A stretch of 64,000 bases of DNA from Sphingomonas sp. Leaf357 (GCF_001423845.1 NZ_LMPM01000001.1:2282153-2346152); one strand, 5' to 3'. Shown: positions 24,915 through 33,843, counted from the first letter of the stretch. Translations and numbers: made by a program. The notes: generated by a model from the letters alone, not told the origin.

Positions 24915-25379
24915 ATGGGAATGCAGATCACCGCCAGCGGCGTATCCACCGACCGGACCGCCGCCATGAAGCAGAACCGCGAGGCCTATTCCAGCATGAT
25001 GTCCGCCGCGACATCGGGCGATCTGGAAACCGCGAAAAGCGCTTATGCAAAGCTGACCGCCGATCGCAAACCGCCTGCCGACAGCCCGCTCGCAGCCCTG
25101 GGCACGGCGATCGAGAGCGGCGACGCCACGGCGGTAAAGACGGCCGCCGAAACCTTGCAGAAAGCGCGCAAGGGCGGCCAGGGGCGGCGAGGCGACGCAC
25201 CGCCGCAGATTTCCACGGTCCAGGCGAACAAGTCGATCAACAGCATCTCCACCGTCCAGCCGACCAAGGCCGTCGACAGCATCTCGACCGTGCAGCCGAA
25301 CAAGGGGATCGACAATATCTCGACCGTCCAGTCGGCCAAGTTGCCCGACAGCATCTACACGCTCGACATTCTCGTCTGA
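24915..25379 (+). CDS. Protein with four tandem 12-residue ISTVQ repeats, 154 aa
   Basis: Unrecognised protein in two parts. Residues 1-95 are helical, with two similar Gly-Asp-led helices (SGDLETAKSAYAKL and SGDATAVKTAAETL) and a basic linker (KARKGGQGRRGD). Residues 99-146 are four consecutive units of 12: ISTVQANKSINS, ISTVQPTKAVDS, ISTVQPNKGIDN, ISTVQSAKLPDS; the end is IYTLDILV. The regular ISTVQ with polar turns suggests stacked beta strands, or a multi-core peptide. No signal peptide is seen. GGAG lies 6 nt before the start. It is divergent from lapA. Confidence 0.8.
   Translation: MGMQITASGVSTDRTAAMKQNREAYSSMMSAATSGDLETAKSAYAKLTADRKPPADSPLAALGTAIESGDATAVKTAAETLQKARKGGQGRRGDAPPQISTVQANKSINSISTVQPTKAVDSISTVQPNKGIDNISTVQSAKLPDSIYTLDILV
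25209..25352 (+). repeat. Four in-frame 36-bp tandem units in the ISTVQ gene
   Basis: Units at 25209, 25245, 25281 and 25317. Each codes for ISTVQ followed by a variable heptad-like part; synonymous differences between units show that the protein, not the DNA, is conserved. Confidence 0.9.
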
Positions 25380-25422
25380 GCCCGGGCGAGCGGCAGGGCG
25401 GGTGGGGGATCGCTCCGCTCGC

Positions 25423-27729
25423 TCAGCCGATCTCGCGCCGCAGCCCTTCGATCAGGCCAGGCGCCGCCGTCAGCTTGGCTTCCTCCTCGTCGAGGATGGC
25501 GAGGAAGGCGGCGCGTTTTACCGCCGCAACCCGACCGGGCTTGAGGCGCACCTTGTCGGGCAGGGTGGAGACGATGATGTCGATCATCCGCTCCGCGCCA
25601 TGCAGCCGGCCCCAGAGGTAATCGTTCTCGCGGTACGCGCGGCTGAAGAAGGCGCCGAACTTGTTGAACTGGATGCCCTTCAGCGACGCCTCGGCCCCGC
25701 CGGCGCGGATCGACTTCGCGTCGTCGGGCGAGATGCGATCGACCTTGATCGGATCGAATTCGTCGGTGCCCTCGCCCTGCAGCAGCGGCAGCGTGGCGAC
25801 GTCGAAGAACGGAAATCCGAGATAGGTCAGCAGGATCGGGCGGCGCGTGTCCTTGGGCAGTCCGGCAAAGGCGATGGCGAGGCGGGCATCGGTCTCGGCA
25901 TCGAGGCGCTTGAGATCGAGCGAGTCGCCGAGCCGATCGAGCAACGGACCGGCATCGCCGCGCAACGATCGCACCTCGCGTTGCAGATGCCCGTGCGCCT
26001 CGGTGCGCTTCACGTCGAGATAGGCGGCGAGCGATTCGTAGATCGCGTCGCGCATGCCGCCGAGATCGGCCCGGTCGCTTCCGGCATCGTATTCGGCCTC
26101 GATCTCGGTCAGGCGGCGGCCGAGCAGGCGCAGGCGGCGGATGCGGAAGGCGAGATCGTAAGTGCGCAGGAACTCGACCGTCTCCTTGCTCGCGCCGCTG
26201 CCGAACGCCGCGCCGATCGTGTCGGAACCGCGCGCGGCGACGGCGGCGGCGATGCAGCCGCGAATGCGATCCCATTGGCCGGGGCCGAGCTCGCCACCGG
26301 CATGGTAGAGCAAGGCGGTCACGCCCTCGATCACGCCGGCAACCTTGAGATGGCCGTAGGCGGCATAGCCATAGCCGGCCCGGGCCGCGGCGGCGTTCTG
26401 CGCGCGACGGCGCCAGTTCGCGAGACGCGCGGTGGTCGGCGAATCGAGGAACAACGTGTAGCCGAACAGCGATTCGACCTGCGCTTCGACATCGCCCCGG
26501 ATCGAAGCGGTGATGGCACGCATGCGTTCGATCCGTGCCGAACGCTCGGCGATCGCCTCCAGATTGTCGCGGATCGGTTGCTGGCGCGGCAGTTCCGAGA
26601 CCGCGCCGAGGATCGTCTGAAAGAAGGATGGGCGGTCGAGTGCGGTGTTGCCGAAATGGATCTTCATGCCCGGCGAGGGATCGATATAGATGAAGCGTCG
26701 GTCGATCTCGCGTCGCGCCGGGCGTTCGCGCAAGGCATCGATCGCCGGGCGGAACGGCGCGTTGGCCAGCACCGATCCGTCGATCAGCACCGCGCGATCG
26801 GCGACATTGGCGGCGAACTGGCGCGGCAGGATGCGTTTGAGGAAGGCGAGCCGCCCGGGCCAGTCGGCCTTGCGCTTCTCGAGAACCGAATCGAGTTCGC
26901 CAACGGTGAAGGGCGGGAAGGCACCGGGAAAGCTGCTCGTCGCGCGCCCGGCAAAGGCCAGTTCGGCAGGGTGGGCGAGCATCTCGCATCGTGTGCCATG
27001 ATCGGTGAATGGCACGACCAATCGGTGCTCGGTCTCCATCACCTCGGCCGGGGAATGGAGTTGCAGGCGTTCGGGATGGCCGCGGAAGTCGGTGACCGTG
27101 ACGAACAGGTCGAGCGGCTGGCCCTCGGGCAACAGGCGCGGGCCCTTAGGGCCGGCGGCCATCGCGTCCAGCGCATCGAGGATCAGTCCGGTGAACCGTT
27201 CGCCGCCGAAGGGCGGTTCGAACCAGCGCGAGCGGACGAAGTGCGACAGCTTGCGCTTCACCTCCTCACGCGTTTCGGGATCGACCGTATCGTCCACCTT
27301 CCCGCCGCCGCGCCCGGCCGCCATCCAGGCGAGCGGGATCGCCCAGGCCTTGGACAGGCGTGAATGCGGCGCGGCGTCATCGTCGATGAGCGCCTCGACA
27401 TCGGCGGAATCGAGCCACAGCTTGGTCAACGGTTCGATACTCTGGCCGGTGGCGATTGCCTGCGCCAGGAACACGCCGTTCAGGCCCCCGGCGCTGGCCC
27501 CCGCGATGATGTCGACCAGCACGCGCAGGCTCAGGCCGGTATCGTCCTGAATTTCCTGGAGCAGCGCGCGGTAGACGCCCTGGCTGCCACTGGCCGTCGC
27601 GCCGTCGCTGAGAAACGCCTCGCTGGCGCGGGCAAGCCGCCAGATCTCCTTGGAGATGCCGTGCATGTAGACGGCGAGACTGATGCCGCCATAGCAGACG
27701 AGCGCGAGACGAAGTTCCTTTTCGCGCAT
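25423..27729 (-). CDS. Large patatin-like phospholipase, 768 aa
   Basis: Serine acyl hydrolase with a patatin domain in the N-terminal ~400 residues. The oxyanion hole is in LALVCYGGISLAVYMHGISK, the nucleophile elbow is IIAGASAGGLNGVFLAQAIA (GxSxG) and the dyad Asp is probably in AVLIDGSVLANAPFRPAI. The remaining ~350 residues resemble the DUF3376 C-terminal region of large bacterial patatins and carry many Arg-rich helices. No signal peptide is seen, so it likely acts on the inner face of membranes or on lipid stores. It is monocistronic. A defence role is known for some patatins, but no partner cyclase or NTPase is present here. Confidence 0.88.
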   Translation of the reverse strand: MREKELRLALVCYGGISLAVYMHGISKEIWRLARASEAFLSDGATASGSQGVYRALLQEIQDDTGLSLRVLVDIIAGASAGGLNGVFLAQAIATGQSIEPLTKLWLDSADVEALIDDDAAPHSRLSKAWAIPLAWMAAGRGGGKVDDTVDPETREEVKRKLSHFVRSRWFEPPFGGERFTGLILDALDAMAAGPKGPRLLPEGQPLDLFVTVTDFRGHPERLQLHSPAEVMETEHRLVVPFTDHGTRCEMLAHPAELAFAGRATSSFPGAFPPFTVGELDSVLEKRKADWPGRLAFLKRILPRQFAANVADRAVLIDGSVLANAPFRPAIDALRERPARREIDRRFIYIDPSPGMKIHFGNTALDRPSFFQTILGAVSELPRQQPIRDNLEAIAERSARIERMRAITASIRGDVEAQVESLFGYTLFLDSPTTARLANWRRRAQNAAAARAGYGYAAYGHLKVAGVIEGVTALLYHAGGELGPGQWDRIRGCIAAAVAARGSDTIGAAFGSGASKETVEFLRTYDLAFRIRRLRLLGRRLTEIEAEYDAGSDRADLGGMRDAIYESLAAYLDVKRTEAHGHLQREVRSLRGDAGPLLDRLGDSLDLKRLDAETDARLAIAFAGLPKDTRRPILLTYLGFPFFDVATLPLLQGEGTDEFDPIKVDRISPDDAKSIRAGGAEASLKGIQFNKFGAFFSRAYRENDYLWGRLHGAERMIDIIVSTLPDKVRLKPGRVAAVKRAAFLAILDEEEAKLTAAPGLIEGLRREIG

Positions 27730-28053
27730 CGGGTGGCTTTCTCTCCGAATCCTTCTGTCCTGCGCTCGGGCGCGGGATCGTATCTCTTATTGTAGGTGGA
27801 AATGACAGGGGTGGGGTTTTGTTGCGGACTGATCCGGCGCCTGCCGTTTTGGATTGTGCCAATCCGCCGGTCCGCCGCAGCAATGAGAAGTAGATTTGTT
27901 CACACAAAGGCACGAAGGCACGAAGAAAGAGAAGAATTTCCAAACCGTTCTTTCTCTTATTGTTCTTTGCGTCTTCGTGCCTTCGTGCGAGCAAATCTTC
28001 TTGCTGCCGCCAGCTTGCGACAACCGTCCCGCGTGAGTCGGTGGGGAAAAAGG
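27730..28053. other. Intergenic region dominated by a long hairpin repeat
   Basis: Contains the inverted CACGAAGGCACGAAG repeat (listed separately) and otherwise GC-rich sequence without gene signals; the left part must hold the patatin gene promoter. Confidence 0.6.
27898..27996. repeat. Inverted CACGAAGGCACGAAG repeat
   Basis: Left arm CAAAGGCACGAAGGCACGAA (from about 27903) and right arm TCTTCGTGCCTTCGTGCGAG (to about 27991) are inverted, with AT-rich AAGAAAGAGAAG/CTTTCTCTTATTG sequence in between. Same family as at 13257 and 60728. Confidence 0.85.
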
Positions 28054-28749
28054 TCAGACCGCCTCCAGCATCGCCCAGATCGGCAGGTGATCGGACGCCT
28101 TGCGCGAGGCCGCGCTCTGGTGTGCGCCGCAATCGACGACGCGTAGATCGCGTGAGACCATGATGCGATCGAGCCGGGCGACCGGGCGGCGGACATGGAA
28201 GCTCGCGCCGGTCGCGGCGAAGGCGTAATCCTTGCCGAAATCGCGCAGGCACCCGCTCCCCGCGCTCCATTCGTTGAGGTCGCCCATCAAGACGGTGGGC
28301 CGGCGTTCGGCGCTGGCATCGACATGCGCCAGGATCGCGTGCGCTTGCCGCCTGCGCCACAGGCCCGACAGATCGAGATGCATGCCGACGATGCGGATCG
28401 GCGTTCCGTTCGCCCGCACGTCCGCCATCACCGCGCCGCGCGGTTCGAGCGCTGGGAGATGGATCGCCTCGCTGTCGAGGACCAAGGCGTCCTTGCGTAC
28501 CAATAGCACGTTGCCGTGCCAGCCCATCGATCCGGCGTTCGCACCGAGGGGAATAGCCTTCCACGGCGAATGGTCCTCCAGCGCGTGGATCGGTATGATC
28601 CCCGCCTTGGCCCCGAAGCGGCGATCCGCTTCCTGCAAGGCGATCACGTCGGCATCGATCTCGCGCAACACGTCCAGGATGCGCATCGGATCGCGGCGCC
28701 GATCGAGCCCGATGCCCTTGTGGATGTTGTAGCTGGCGACTTTTATCAT
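28054..28749 (-). CDS. Endonuclease/exonuclease/phosphatase-family hydrolase, 231 aa
   Basis: Metal-dependent phosphodiesterase or phosphatase of the DNase I-like (EEP) fold. Conserved signatures in order: VASYNIHKGIG (Asn), DVIALQEADRRFG (Glu), GMHLDLSGLWRRRQ (His), PTVLMGDLNEWSAG (Asp-Asn) and a final SDHLPIWAMLEAV (catalytic His). Relatives act on phosphoinositides, sphingomyelin or DNA; short alphaproteobacterial forms are uncharacterised. It is located next to tRNA-Thr. Confidence 0.88.
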   Translation of the reverse strand: MIKVASYNIHKGIGLDRRRDPMRILDVLREIDADVIALQEADRRFGAKAGIIPIHALEDHSPWKAIPLGANAGSMGWHGNVLLVRKDALVLDSEAIHLPALEPRGAVMADVRANGTPIRIVGMHLDLSGLWRRRQAHAILAHVDASAERRPTVLMGDLNEWSAGSGCLRDFGKDYAFAATGASFHVRRPVARLDRIMVSRDLRVVDCGAHQSAASRKASDHLPIWAMLEAV

Positions 28750-28795
28750 GATGGATCGGAAATCATCTGACTGCGGTAACGCCGACCGAAGGAAA

Positions 28796-28871
28796 TGGTG
28801 CCGGTTGCAGGAATCGAACCCGCGACATCCAGTTTACAAAACTGGCGCTCTACCAACTGAGCTAAACCGGC
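28796..28871 (-). tRNA. tRNA-Thr (anticodon TGT), 76 nt including encoded CCA
   Basis: Cloverleaf is complete on the minus strand: acceptor GCCGGTT pairs with AACCGGC, D arm TAGCTCAGTTGGTAGAGC, anticodon stem CCAGT/ACTGG with loop TTTGTAA giving anticodon TGT, T arm GCGGGTTCGATTCCTGC, and a genomically encoded CCA end. TGT reads ACA/ACG threonine codons. Confidence 0.95.
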
Positions 28872-29066
28872 CCATGCGCGATAACCGCGGAAATCTGGCA
28901 CTTTTCGGTCTATCCGATGTTGCCGACGCGGCGTCAAGGTGGAACTCGGACGCCCATCTTGGCTCCGATCGCCGCGCCTCCGGCCCACGAGCGGCTTCGC
29001 TCTCCGCGTGGGGCTCGTATTCACGCTGATCGGAAAACATCCTATGCCCCGCAAAAAGGACCAACG

Positions 29067-29984
29067 ATGCGTTTCAAGGGCCTCGACCTCAATCTGCTTG
29101 GCGTGTTCGACACCTTGATGCGGACACGTAGCGTCTCGCGATCGGCGGAAGAACTCAATCTCAGCCAACCGGCGCTCAGTTCGGCATTGAAGCGGCTGCG
29201 CGACTATTTCGGCGACGACATCCTGGTCGCCCACGGCAAGCGGATGCTGCCCACCGCCTATGCCGAAAGCCTGTTGCCGCAGGTGCGCGAAAGCCTGCGC
29301 GCGATCGAAAGCCTGATCGCGACGTCGACGCGGTTCGATCCCGCGACCTCCCAGCGCACGTTCCGGCTGTGTTCGTCCGATTATATCTCGACCGCATTGC
29401 TCGCCCCGCTTGCGCGTGCGCTGGCGCGGGAGGCGCCTGCGGTTCGGCTCGAATTGCTGATCAGCGAGGACCAGAGCTTCGCGCAACTCGAACAGGGCGC
29501 GGTCGATCTGCTGATCACGCCGGAGGCGTATATCGACCGCAGCCTGCCCGCCGAGCATCTGCTCGACGAGCGCCACGTCGTCGTCGGGTGGCGGGAGAAC
29601 CCGTTATTCGCCGGGCCGATCGACGAAGCGGCCGTGTTCGCGGCGGGCCATGTCACGGTCGCCATCGGCTATCATCGCACGTCGGTGTTCAGCGATCGCG
29701 CCCTCGCGCTGATGGGCAAGCATGTGCGGGTCGAGATCACCGCCTCATCCTTCGCGGTGGTCCCATGGCTGCTGATCCACACCGAGCGGCTGGCGCTGAT
29801 GCACGAACGACTGGCGCTGGTCATGGCGGAGCACCATCCGATCGCGATCGCGGAAATACCGTTCGAATTTCCGACGATGCGTCAGATGGTCCAATATCAT
29901 CCGGCGCGCGCCAGCGACCCCGGGCTGGTCTGGCTGCGCGAGCGGCTTCGGGACCAAACCGAAATCAATAGATTGCATGAATGA
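29067..29984 (+). CDS. LysR-type transcriptional regulator (NodD-like subgroup), 305 aa
   Basis: DNA-binding regulator with the winged HTH at residues ~10-60 (RSVSRSAEELNLSQPALSSA) and the sequence style of the NodD/aromatic-responsive subgroup (MRFKGLDLNLLGVFDTLMRT). The C-terminal part is a periplasmic-binding-protein-like sensor. AAAAAGGA precedes the ATG at 29067. It lies directly before and co-oriented with the aromatic-degradation genes, so it is probably their inducer-responsive regulator; the ligand would be the aromatic substrate or a pathway intermediate. Confidence 0.9.
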   Translation: MRFKGLDLNLLGVFDTLMRTRSVSRSAEELNLSQPALSSALKRLRDYFGDDILVAHGKRMLPTAYAESLLPQVRESLRAIESLIATSTRFDPATSQRTFRLCSSDYISTALLAPLARALAREAPAVRLELLISEDQSFAQLEQGAVDLLITPEAYIDRSLPAEHLLDERHVVVGWRENPLFAGPIDEAAVFAAGHVTVAIGYHRTSVFSDRALALMGKHVRVEITASSFAVVPWLLIHTERLALMHERLALVMAEHHPIAIAEIPFEFPTMRQMVQYHPARASDPGLVWLRERLRDQTEINRLHE

Positions 29985-29989
29985 TAATC

Positions 29990-29999
29990 CATAAATTCC
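29990..29999 (+). promoter_or_regulatory. Shared motif CATAAATTCC before the hydroxylase gene
   Basis: The 10-bp CATAAATTCC occurs in the AT-rich gap between the LysR gene and the FAD hydroxylase gene, and again identically at 33814, before the TonB receptor gene. Inverted TAATCC/GATTAT-like sequence surrounds it. It is a good candidate for a LysR operator shared by the two transcription units. Confidence 0.5.
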
Positions 30000-30107
30000 T
30001 TCGTTTTTACAAATCTTAGGCATCGATTATCCGTTGTCTCGCGGGAACCCCGATGGGGTCTGACGAGAGGATGGCATGATCTCATATTTACTTCGCGGAT
30101 CGGCCAG

Positions 30108-31217
30108 ATGACCAAGATATTGGTCGTCGGTGGCGGTATCGGTGGTCTCACGGCGGCGATCGCCCTGCGCCGCAAGGGCATGGCGGTCGACCTGATCGAA
30201 CGTGATCCGACCTGGTCGGTCTACGGGGTCGGCATCATCCAGCAGTCGAACGTCGTGCGGGCGATGAAGGAACTGGATCTCCTCGACGATTATCTCGAGG
30301 CCGGTTTCGGCTATGACGATGTGTGCGTCTTCCTGCCCGACGGCAAACAGGTCGCACGGCTGACCTCGCCTGCGCTGGTCGAGGGCTATCCGGCCAATGT
30401 CGGCATCGGGCGGCGCGCGCTGCACAAGGTGCTGGGCGATCGGGCGATCGCGGCCGGGGCCAAGGTCCGGCTGGGCGTGACGGTCGCAAGTCTCGCTGAC
30501 GATGGCGATGGCGTCGATATCGTCTTCTCGGACGGCACGTCGGGGCGTTACGATATCGTGGTCGGTGCCGACGGGCTCTATTCGCAGATCCGCGGCCTGA
30601 TCCTGCCCGATGCGCCCGTGCCGGAATTCACCGGCCAGGCGGTGTGGCGCTACAATTTCGTGCGCTCCGCCGATGTCACCGGGCTGCACGCCTTTGAAGG
30701 GCCGATCGGCGTCGGACTGGTGCCGCTCGCGGACGATCTGATGTACATGTACCTGACGACGCCGGAGCCCGGCAAGCCCCGCTATCCGCGCGAGAAACTG
30801 GCGGAAACGATGCGGGCGAAGCTGGCTGGAATGCCTCCCGCGATTTCGGGTCTGGCCGGGCAGATCGTCGACGACGCGGCCGTCGTCTACAAGCCGCTGG
30901 AATGGTTGCTGGTCGAAGGGCCGTGGCACAAGGGTCGTGTGGTGCTGCTGGGCGATGCCGTGCATGCCACCACGCCGCATTTGGGGCAGGGCGGTGGAAT
31001 GGCGATCGAGGATGCGATCGTCCTCGCCGAGGAACTCGCGCGCGCCACGACCCCGGAAGCTGGCTTCGCCGCCTATCGCGACCGCCGCTTCGACCGCTGC
31101 GCCTATATCGTCCGCGCCAGCCTCGCCATCTGCCTGGGGCAGATCGGCAAGGGGCCACGCGTCGAACAGGGCAAGGCCACGCACGACATGTTCGCCGTCA
31201 CCGCGGCACCGATCTGA
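30108..31217 (+). CDS. FAD-dependent aromatic hydroxylase (flavoprotein monooxygenase), 369 aa
   Basis: Single-component monooxygenase that hydroxylates a phenolic ring using NAD(P)H and O2. The three class A motifs are complete: ILVVGGGIGGLTAAIALRRK at the N-terminus, DIVVGADGLYSQIRG in the middle (DG motif) and GRVVLLGDAVHATTPHLGQG (GD motif). The overall style is of salicylate or 3-hydroxybenzoate 6-hydroxylases. Eleven bp later begins the ring-cleaving dioxygenase. It would start the pathway by creating the catechol-type substrate. Confidence 0.9.
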   Translation: MTKILVVGGGIGGLTAAIALRRKGMAVDLIERDPTWSVYGVGIIQQSNVVRAMKELDLLDDYLEAGFGYDDVCVFLPDGKQVARLTSPALVEGYPANVGIGRRALHKVLGDRAIAAGAKVRLGVTVASLADDGDGVDIVFSDGTSGRYDIVVGADGLYSQIRGLILPDAPVPEFTGQAVWRYNFVRSADVTGLHAFEGPIGVGLVPLADDLMYMYLTTPEPGKPRYPREKLAETMRAKLAGMPPAISGLAGQIVDDAAVVYKPLEWLLVEGPWHKGRVVLLGDAVHATTPHLGQGGGMAIEDAIVLAEELARATTPEAGFAAYRDRRFDRCAYIVRASLAICLGQIGKGPRVEQGKATHDMFAVTAAPI

Positions 31218-31228
31218 AAGGAAGCATC

Positions 31229-32143
31229 ATGAACGCGACTACCAGCAGGGTCACCGAAATCCGCTATGTCGGCTATGGTTGCCCCGACATCGCCGCCGAG
31301 CGCGATTTCTACCGCGACGTGTGGGGGCTGAAGCATGTCGGCACCCATGACGGGATGGAGCATTTCGCGACCGAGGGCAGCGACGAGCTGTACGTCGTGC
31401 GCCTGCGGGCATCGGAGGAGAAGCGCGTCGATATCATCGCACTGGCCGCCGACACGCGTGGCGATGTCGACGCGCTGTTCGCCAAGGTGGAGGCGGCCGG
31501 GTGCCAGATCGTCTTTGCTCCGCGAGAGTTGACGAGCTTCGGTGGTGGCTACGGCTTCCGCTTCTTCTCGGCCGACGGCCTGCCCTTCGAAGTGTCGAGC
31601 GACGTCGCGCGCGGCACGTCGCGGCCGATGCTGCGCTGGGACGGTGTGCCGCAGAAGATCAGCCACATCGTGATGCACTCGCCCGATCACAAGGCGATGA
31701 CGGCGTTCTTCGTCGACGTGCTCGGCTTCCGCGTGTCCGACTGGCTCGGCGACTTCATGAGTTTCCTCCGGTGCAACGAATGGCACCACCGCATCGCCTT
31801 CCTGCCCGGCCCACCCTGCCTGAACCATATCGCCTACGACATGCTGACGGTGGACGACATGATGCGCGGCATTGCGCGGTTGCGGAAGAAGGGCACCGAC
31901 ATACGCTGGGGGCCGGGGCGGCACACGGCCGGAAACAACACGTTCAGCTATTTCACGACGCCGAACGGGTTCGCGGTCGAATATACCTCGGAGCTGGATT
32001 CGGTCGACGACGCCACGCACGAAGCGAAGGTGCACGAGCCGGGGCCGGGCGTGATGGACCAATGGGAAACCGGCGTCGGTGGCCCGCACACGATGCCGCA
32101 CCCCGAAGCGGACGTCGCCTTGTTCCAGCCGGCGGGGGTATAG
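31229..32143 (+). CDS. Type I extradiol ring-cleavage dioxygenase (VOC fold), 304 aa
   Basis: Two-domain VOC protein of the size of BphC-type enzymes. The metal triad expected for this family is visible in the second domain: His146 (QKISHIVMHSPD), His200 (PCLNHIAYDML) and Glu251 (GFAVEYTSEL), matching the usual spacing. It would open an aromatic diol next to the hydroxyls using Fe(II) and O2. The start at 31229 has AAAGGAA. The substrate cannot be read from sequence. The gene is followed after 5 bp by a C-C hydrolase candidate. Confidence 0.88.
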   Translation: MNATTSRVTEIRYVGYGCPDIAAERDFYRDVWGLKHVGTHDGMEHFATEGSDELYVVRLRASEEKRVDIIALAADTRGDVDALFAKVEAAGCQIVFAPRELTSFGGGYGFRFFSADGLPFEVSSDVARGTSRPMLRWDGVPQKISHIVMHSPDHKAMTAFFVDVLGFRVSDWLGDFMSFLRCNEWHHRIAFLPGPPCLNHIAYDMLTVDDMMRGIARLRKKGTDIRWGPGRHTAGNNTFSYFTTPNGFAVEYTSELDSVDDATHEAKVHEPGPGVMDQWETGVGGPHTMPHPEADVALFQPAGV

Positions 32144-32148
32144 CACGC

Positions 32149-33306
32149 GTGGCGCTGTTCGAATATTTCCCGAACTACGTCTGGAACCTGTCGGTGTCGA
32201 TCGCGCTCGAAAGCGGCGCGAAGATCGGCGAGATCATCGACATGTGCGCGCCGATCCGGGATGCCGCGGCGCGCGGCGAGGATGGCGGGACGGCGGCGTT
32301 CATGGCCGAATGGTCCAGAATGGCGGACAAGCTTGCCGGGCTTGCCGGCGAAGACGAGGCGAAGGGCCGACTGTTTTCGGCCGGCGAGAAACTGAAGCGC
32401 GCGGCCCTCTATTACCAGATGGCCGAGCGGATGCAGGGGCACGGACATCCCGGTCGCGAGGGGACCTACGCCAAAGCGCTCGACAGCTTCGCGCGCGGCA
32501 CCGCTTTCGCCAGGGACAATGTCGAGCGGGTCGAGATCGCATACGAGGGCAAGACGCTGTCGGGCCTCTGGACGGTCGGGGTCGGGGAGGGGCCGCGCCC
32601 GGCGGTGATCTATTGCAACGGGCTGGATAGCACCAAGGAACTGATCTTCTTTTCCTGGCTCCCGCATGCGCTCGCCAAGCGCGGCATTTCCTGCCTGTGC
32701 GTCGATCAGCCGGGCACCGGTGAGGCACTGCGTCTGCAGAACATTCCGGCGCGCGCCGACAGCGAGGTCTGGGCGTCGGCCTGGGTGGATTGGCTGGAGG
32801 CGCGCGACGAGGTCGATGCCGGCGCGATCGGGATGACCGGTCTGTCGCTCGGCGGTCACTACGCCCCGCGCGCGGTGGCCTTCGAACCACGCTTCGCGAG
32901 CGGCGCGGTATGGGGTGCCAATCACGATTGGGCGGAAGTCCAGCAGAAGCGGATGCGGCGCGAAGGCGAAAACCCTGTGCCGCATTATTGGGGGCATGTC
33001 TGGTGGGTGTTTGGCGCAACGGACCAGGCGGATTTCCTCGAGAAGGCGAAGGGCATGACGCTGGAGGGGATCATGGACCGGATCACGGTGCCGTTTCTGG
33101 TCACGCACGGCGAAAGCGACCGCCAGATCGGGCTGGAATACGCTCATCAAAGCTACGATCAACTGATCAACTCGCCACGACGCGAACTCAAGATCTTCAC
33201 GCCGCGCGAGGGCGGAGTCGAACATGTCGGCGCCGATAACATGAGCTTCGGTCGCGACTACATCGCCGACTGGTTCGCGGAGACGCTCGGCGGCCGGATC
33301 GCGTGA
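32149..33306 (+). CDS. Alpha/beta hydrolase resembling 2,6-dihydroxypseudooxynicotine hydrolase, 385 aa
   Basis: Serine hydrolase with an N-terminal helical cap (~150 residues, FEYFPNYVWNLSVSIALESG at the start) before the alpha/beta core. The nucleophile elbow is MTGLSLGGHYAPR (Ser233), the oxyanion region is VIYCNGLDSTKEL, and late Asp and His candidates are in THGESDRQIGLEYA and GGVEHVGADN. This arrangement matches the family that cleaves a C-C bond in nicotine catabolism and FrsA-like proteins, unlike the BphD-type hydrolases usual after extradiol cleavage. Start is GTG at 32149, inside the operon. Confidence 0.82.
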   Translation: MALFEYFPNYVWNLSVSIALESGAKIGEIIDMCAPIRDAAARGEDGGTAAFMAEWSRMADKLAGLAGEDEAKGRLFSAGEKLKRAALYYQMAERMQGHGHPGREGTYAKALDSFARGTAFARDNVERVEIAYEGKTLSGLWTVGVGEGPRPAVIYCNGLDSTKELIFFSWLPHALAKRGISCLCVDQPGTGEALRLQNIPARADSEVWASAWVDWLEARDEVDAGAIGMTGLSLGGHYAPRAVAFEPRFASGAVWGANHDWAEVQQKRMRREGENPVPHYWGHVWWVFGATDQADFLEKAKGMTLEGIMDRITVPFLVTHGESDRQIGLEYAHQSYDQLINSPRRELKIFTPREGGVEHVGADNMSFGRDYIADWFAETLGGRIA

Positions 33307-33818
33307 TCCCGGGCGCTCCCAACGCCCGGGCGCTGGTGCGACGGGATACGATAGCGAGCGCCTGCGCGAATGCGATCGTCAGCATCGGGTTCTTCCTGCT
33401 GGTCTTCGGCTGGGGGCCGGTTGCCGGACGATCGCTCGCGTTCGATTTCCCGGTGCAGACGTTCGGGATCACGTTCCTGGGCGGGATCGTGCCGTCCTTC
33501 ATCATGCTGGCGCGGGTTCGCAAGGGGATCGTGTCGCCCTTGGGGCCGGTGCCGTCGGCCGCGCGACAGATCTGGCGATTGTTCGGCCTGGCCCTGGCGG
33601 TGATGCCGATGCTGGGCGGGGCGGCGGCGCTGTTGATGCTCGCATTCGGGCCGGCGGCGATATCGCCGCAGGCCGCGTTGATCGTGAAATCGCTTTATGG
33701 CGGTCTCGTCAGTGTCGTCACGACACCATTGATTCTGCGCAGCGCGATGGGTGGGGCGGCTTGGCGGAAACGTGTGTCCCGCGAATTGGCTGGGCAAGGC
33801 GATGCACGTAATACATAA
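33303..33818 (+). CDS. Small integral membrane protein, 171 aa
   Basis: Four hydrophobic helices (about residues 18-40, 48-70, 90-117, 125-148) with little hydrophilic sequence; resembles small uncharacterised DUF2798-like membrane proteins only in shape. The GTG start overlaps the hydrolase stop by 4 bp (GTGA), so it belongs to the aromatic operon and might move substrate or intermediates; no transporter motif is visible. Confidence 0.65.
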   Translation: MIPGAPNARALVRRDTIASACANAIVSIGFFLLVFGWGPVAGRSLAFDFPVQTFGITFLGGIVPSFIMLARVRKGIVSPLGPVPSAARQIWRLFGLALAVMPMLGGAAALLMLAFGPAAISPQAALIVKSLYGGLVSVVTTPLILRSAMGGAAWRKRVSRELAGQGDARNT

Positions 33819-33843
33819 ATTCCATCAATGATATTTCATAAAT
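33814..33843 (+). promoter_or_regulatory. CATAAAT direct repeats before the TonB receptor gene
   Basis: CATAAATTCC at 33814 (identical to 29990) and a second CATAAAT at 33837, period 23 bp, in a short AT-rich region in front of the receptor gene. Likely operator for the LysR regulator of this cluster. Confidence 0.5.

Noticed and set aside
25209..25352. 36-bp direct repeats as a possible CRISPR array
   Set aside because: The units are contiguous with no spacers, are in frame inside a gene, and vary mainly at synonymous positions.
25423..27729. Patatin-like protein as part of a CBASS-type defence system
   Set aside because: No nucleotidyltransferase, ubiquitin-like or other partner gene nearby; neighbours are ordinary single genes.
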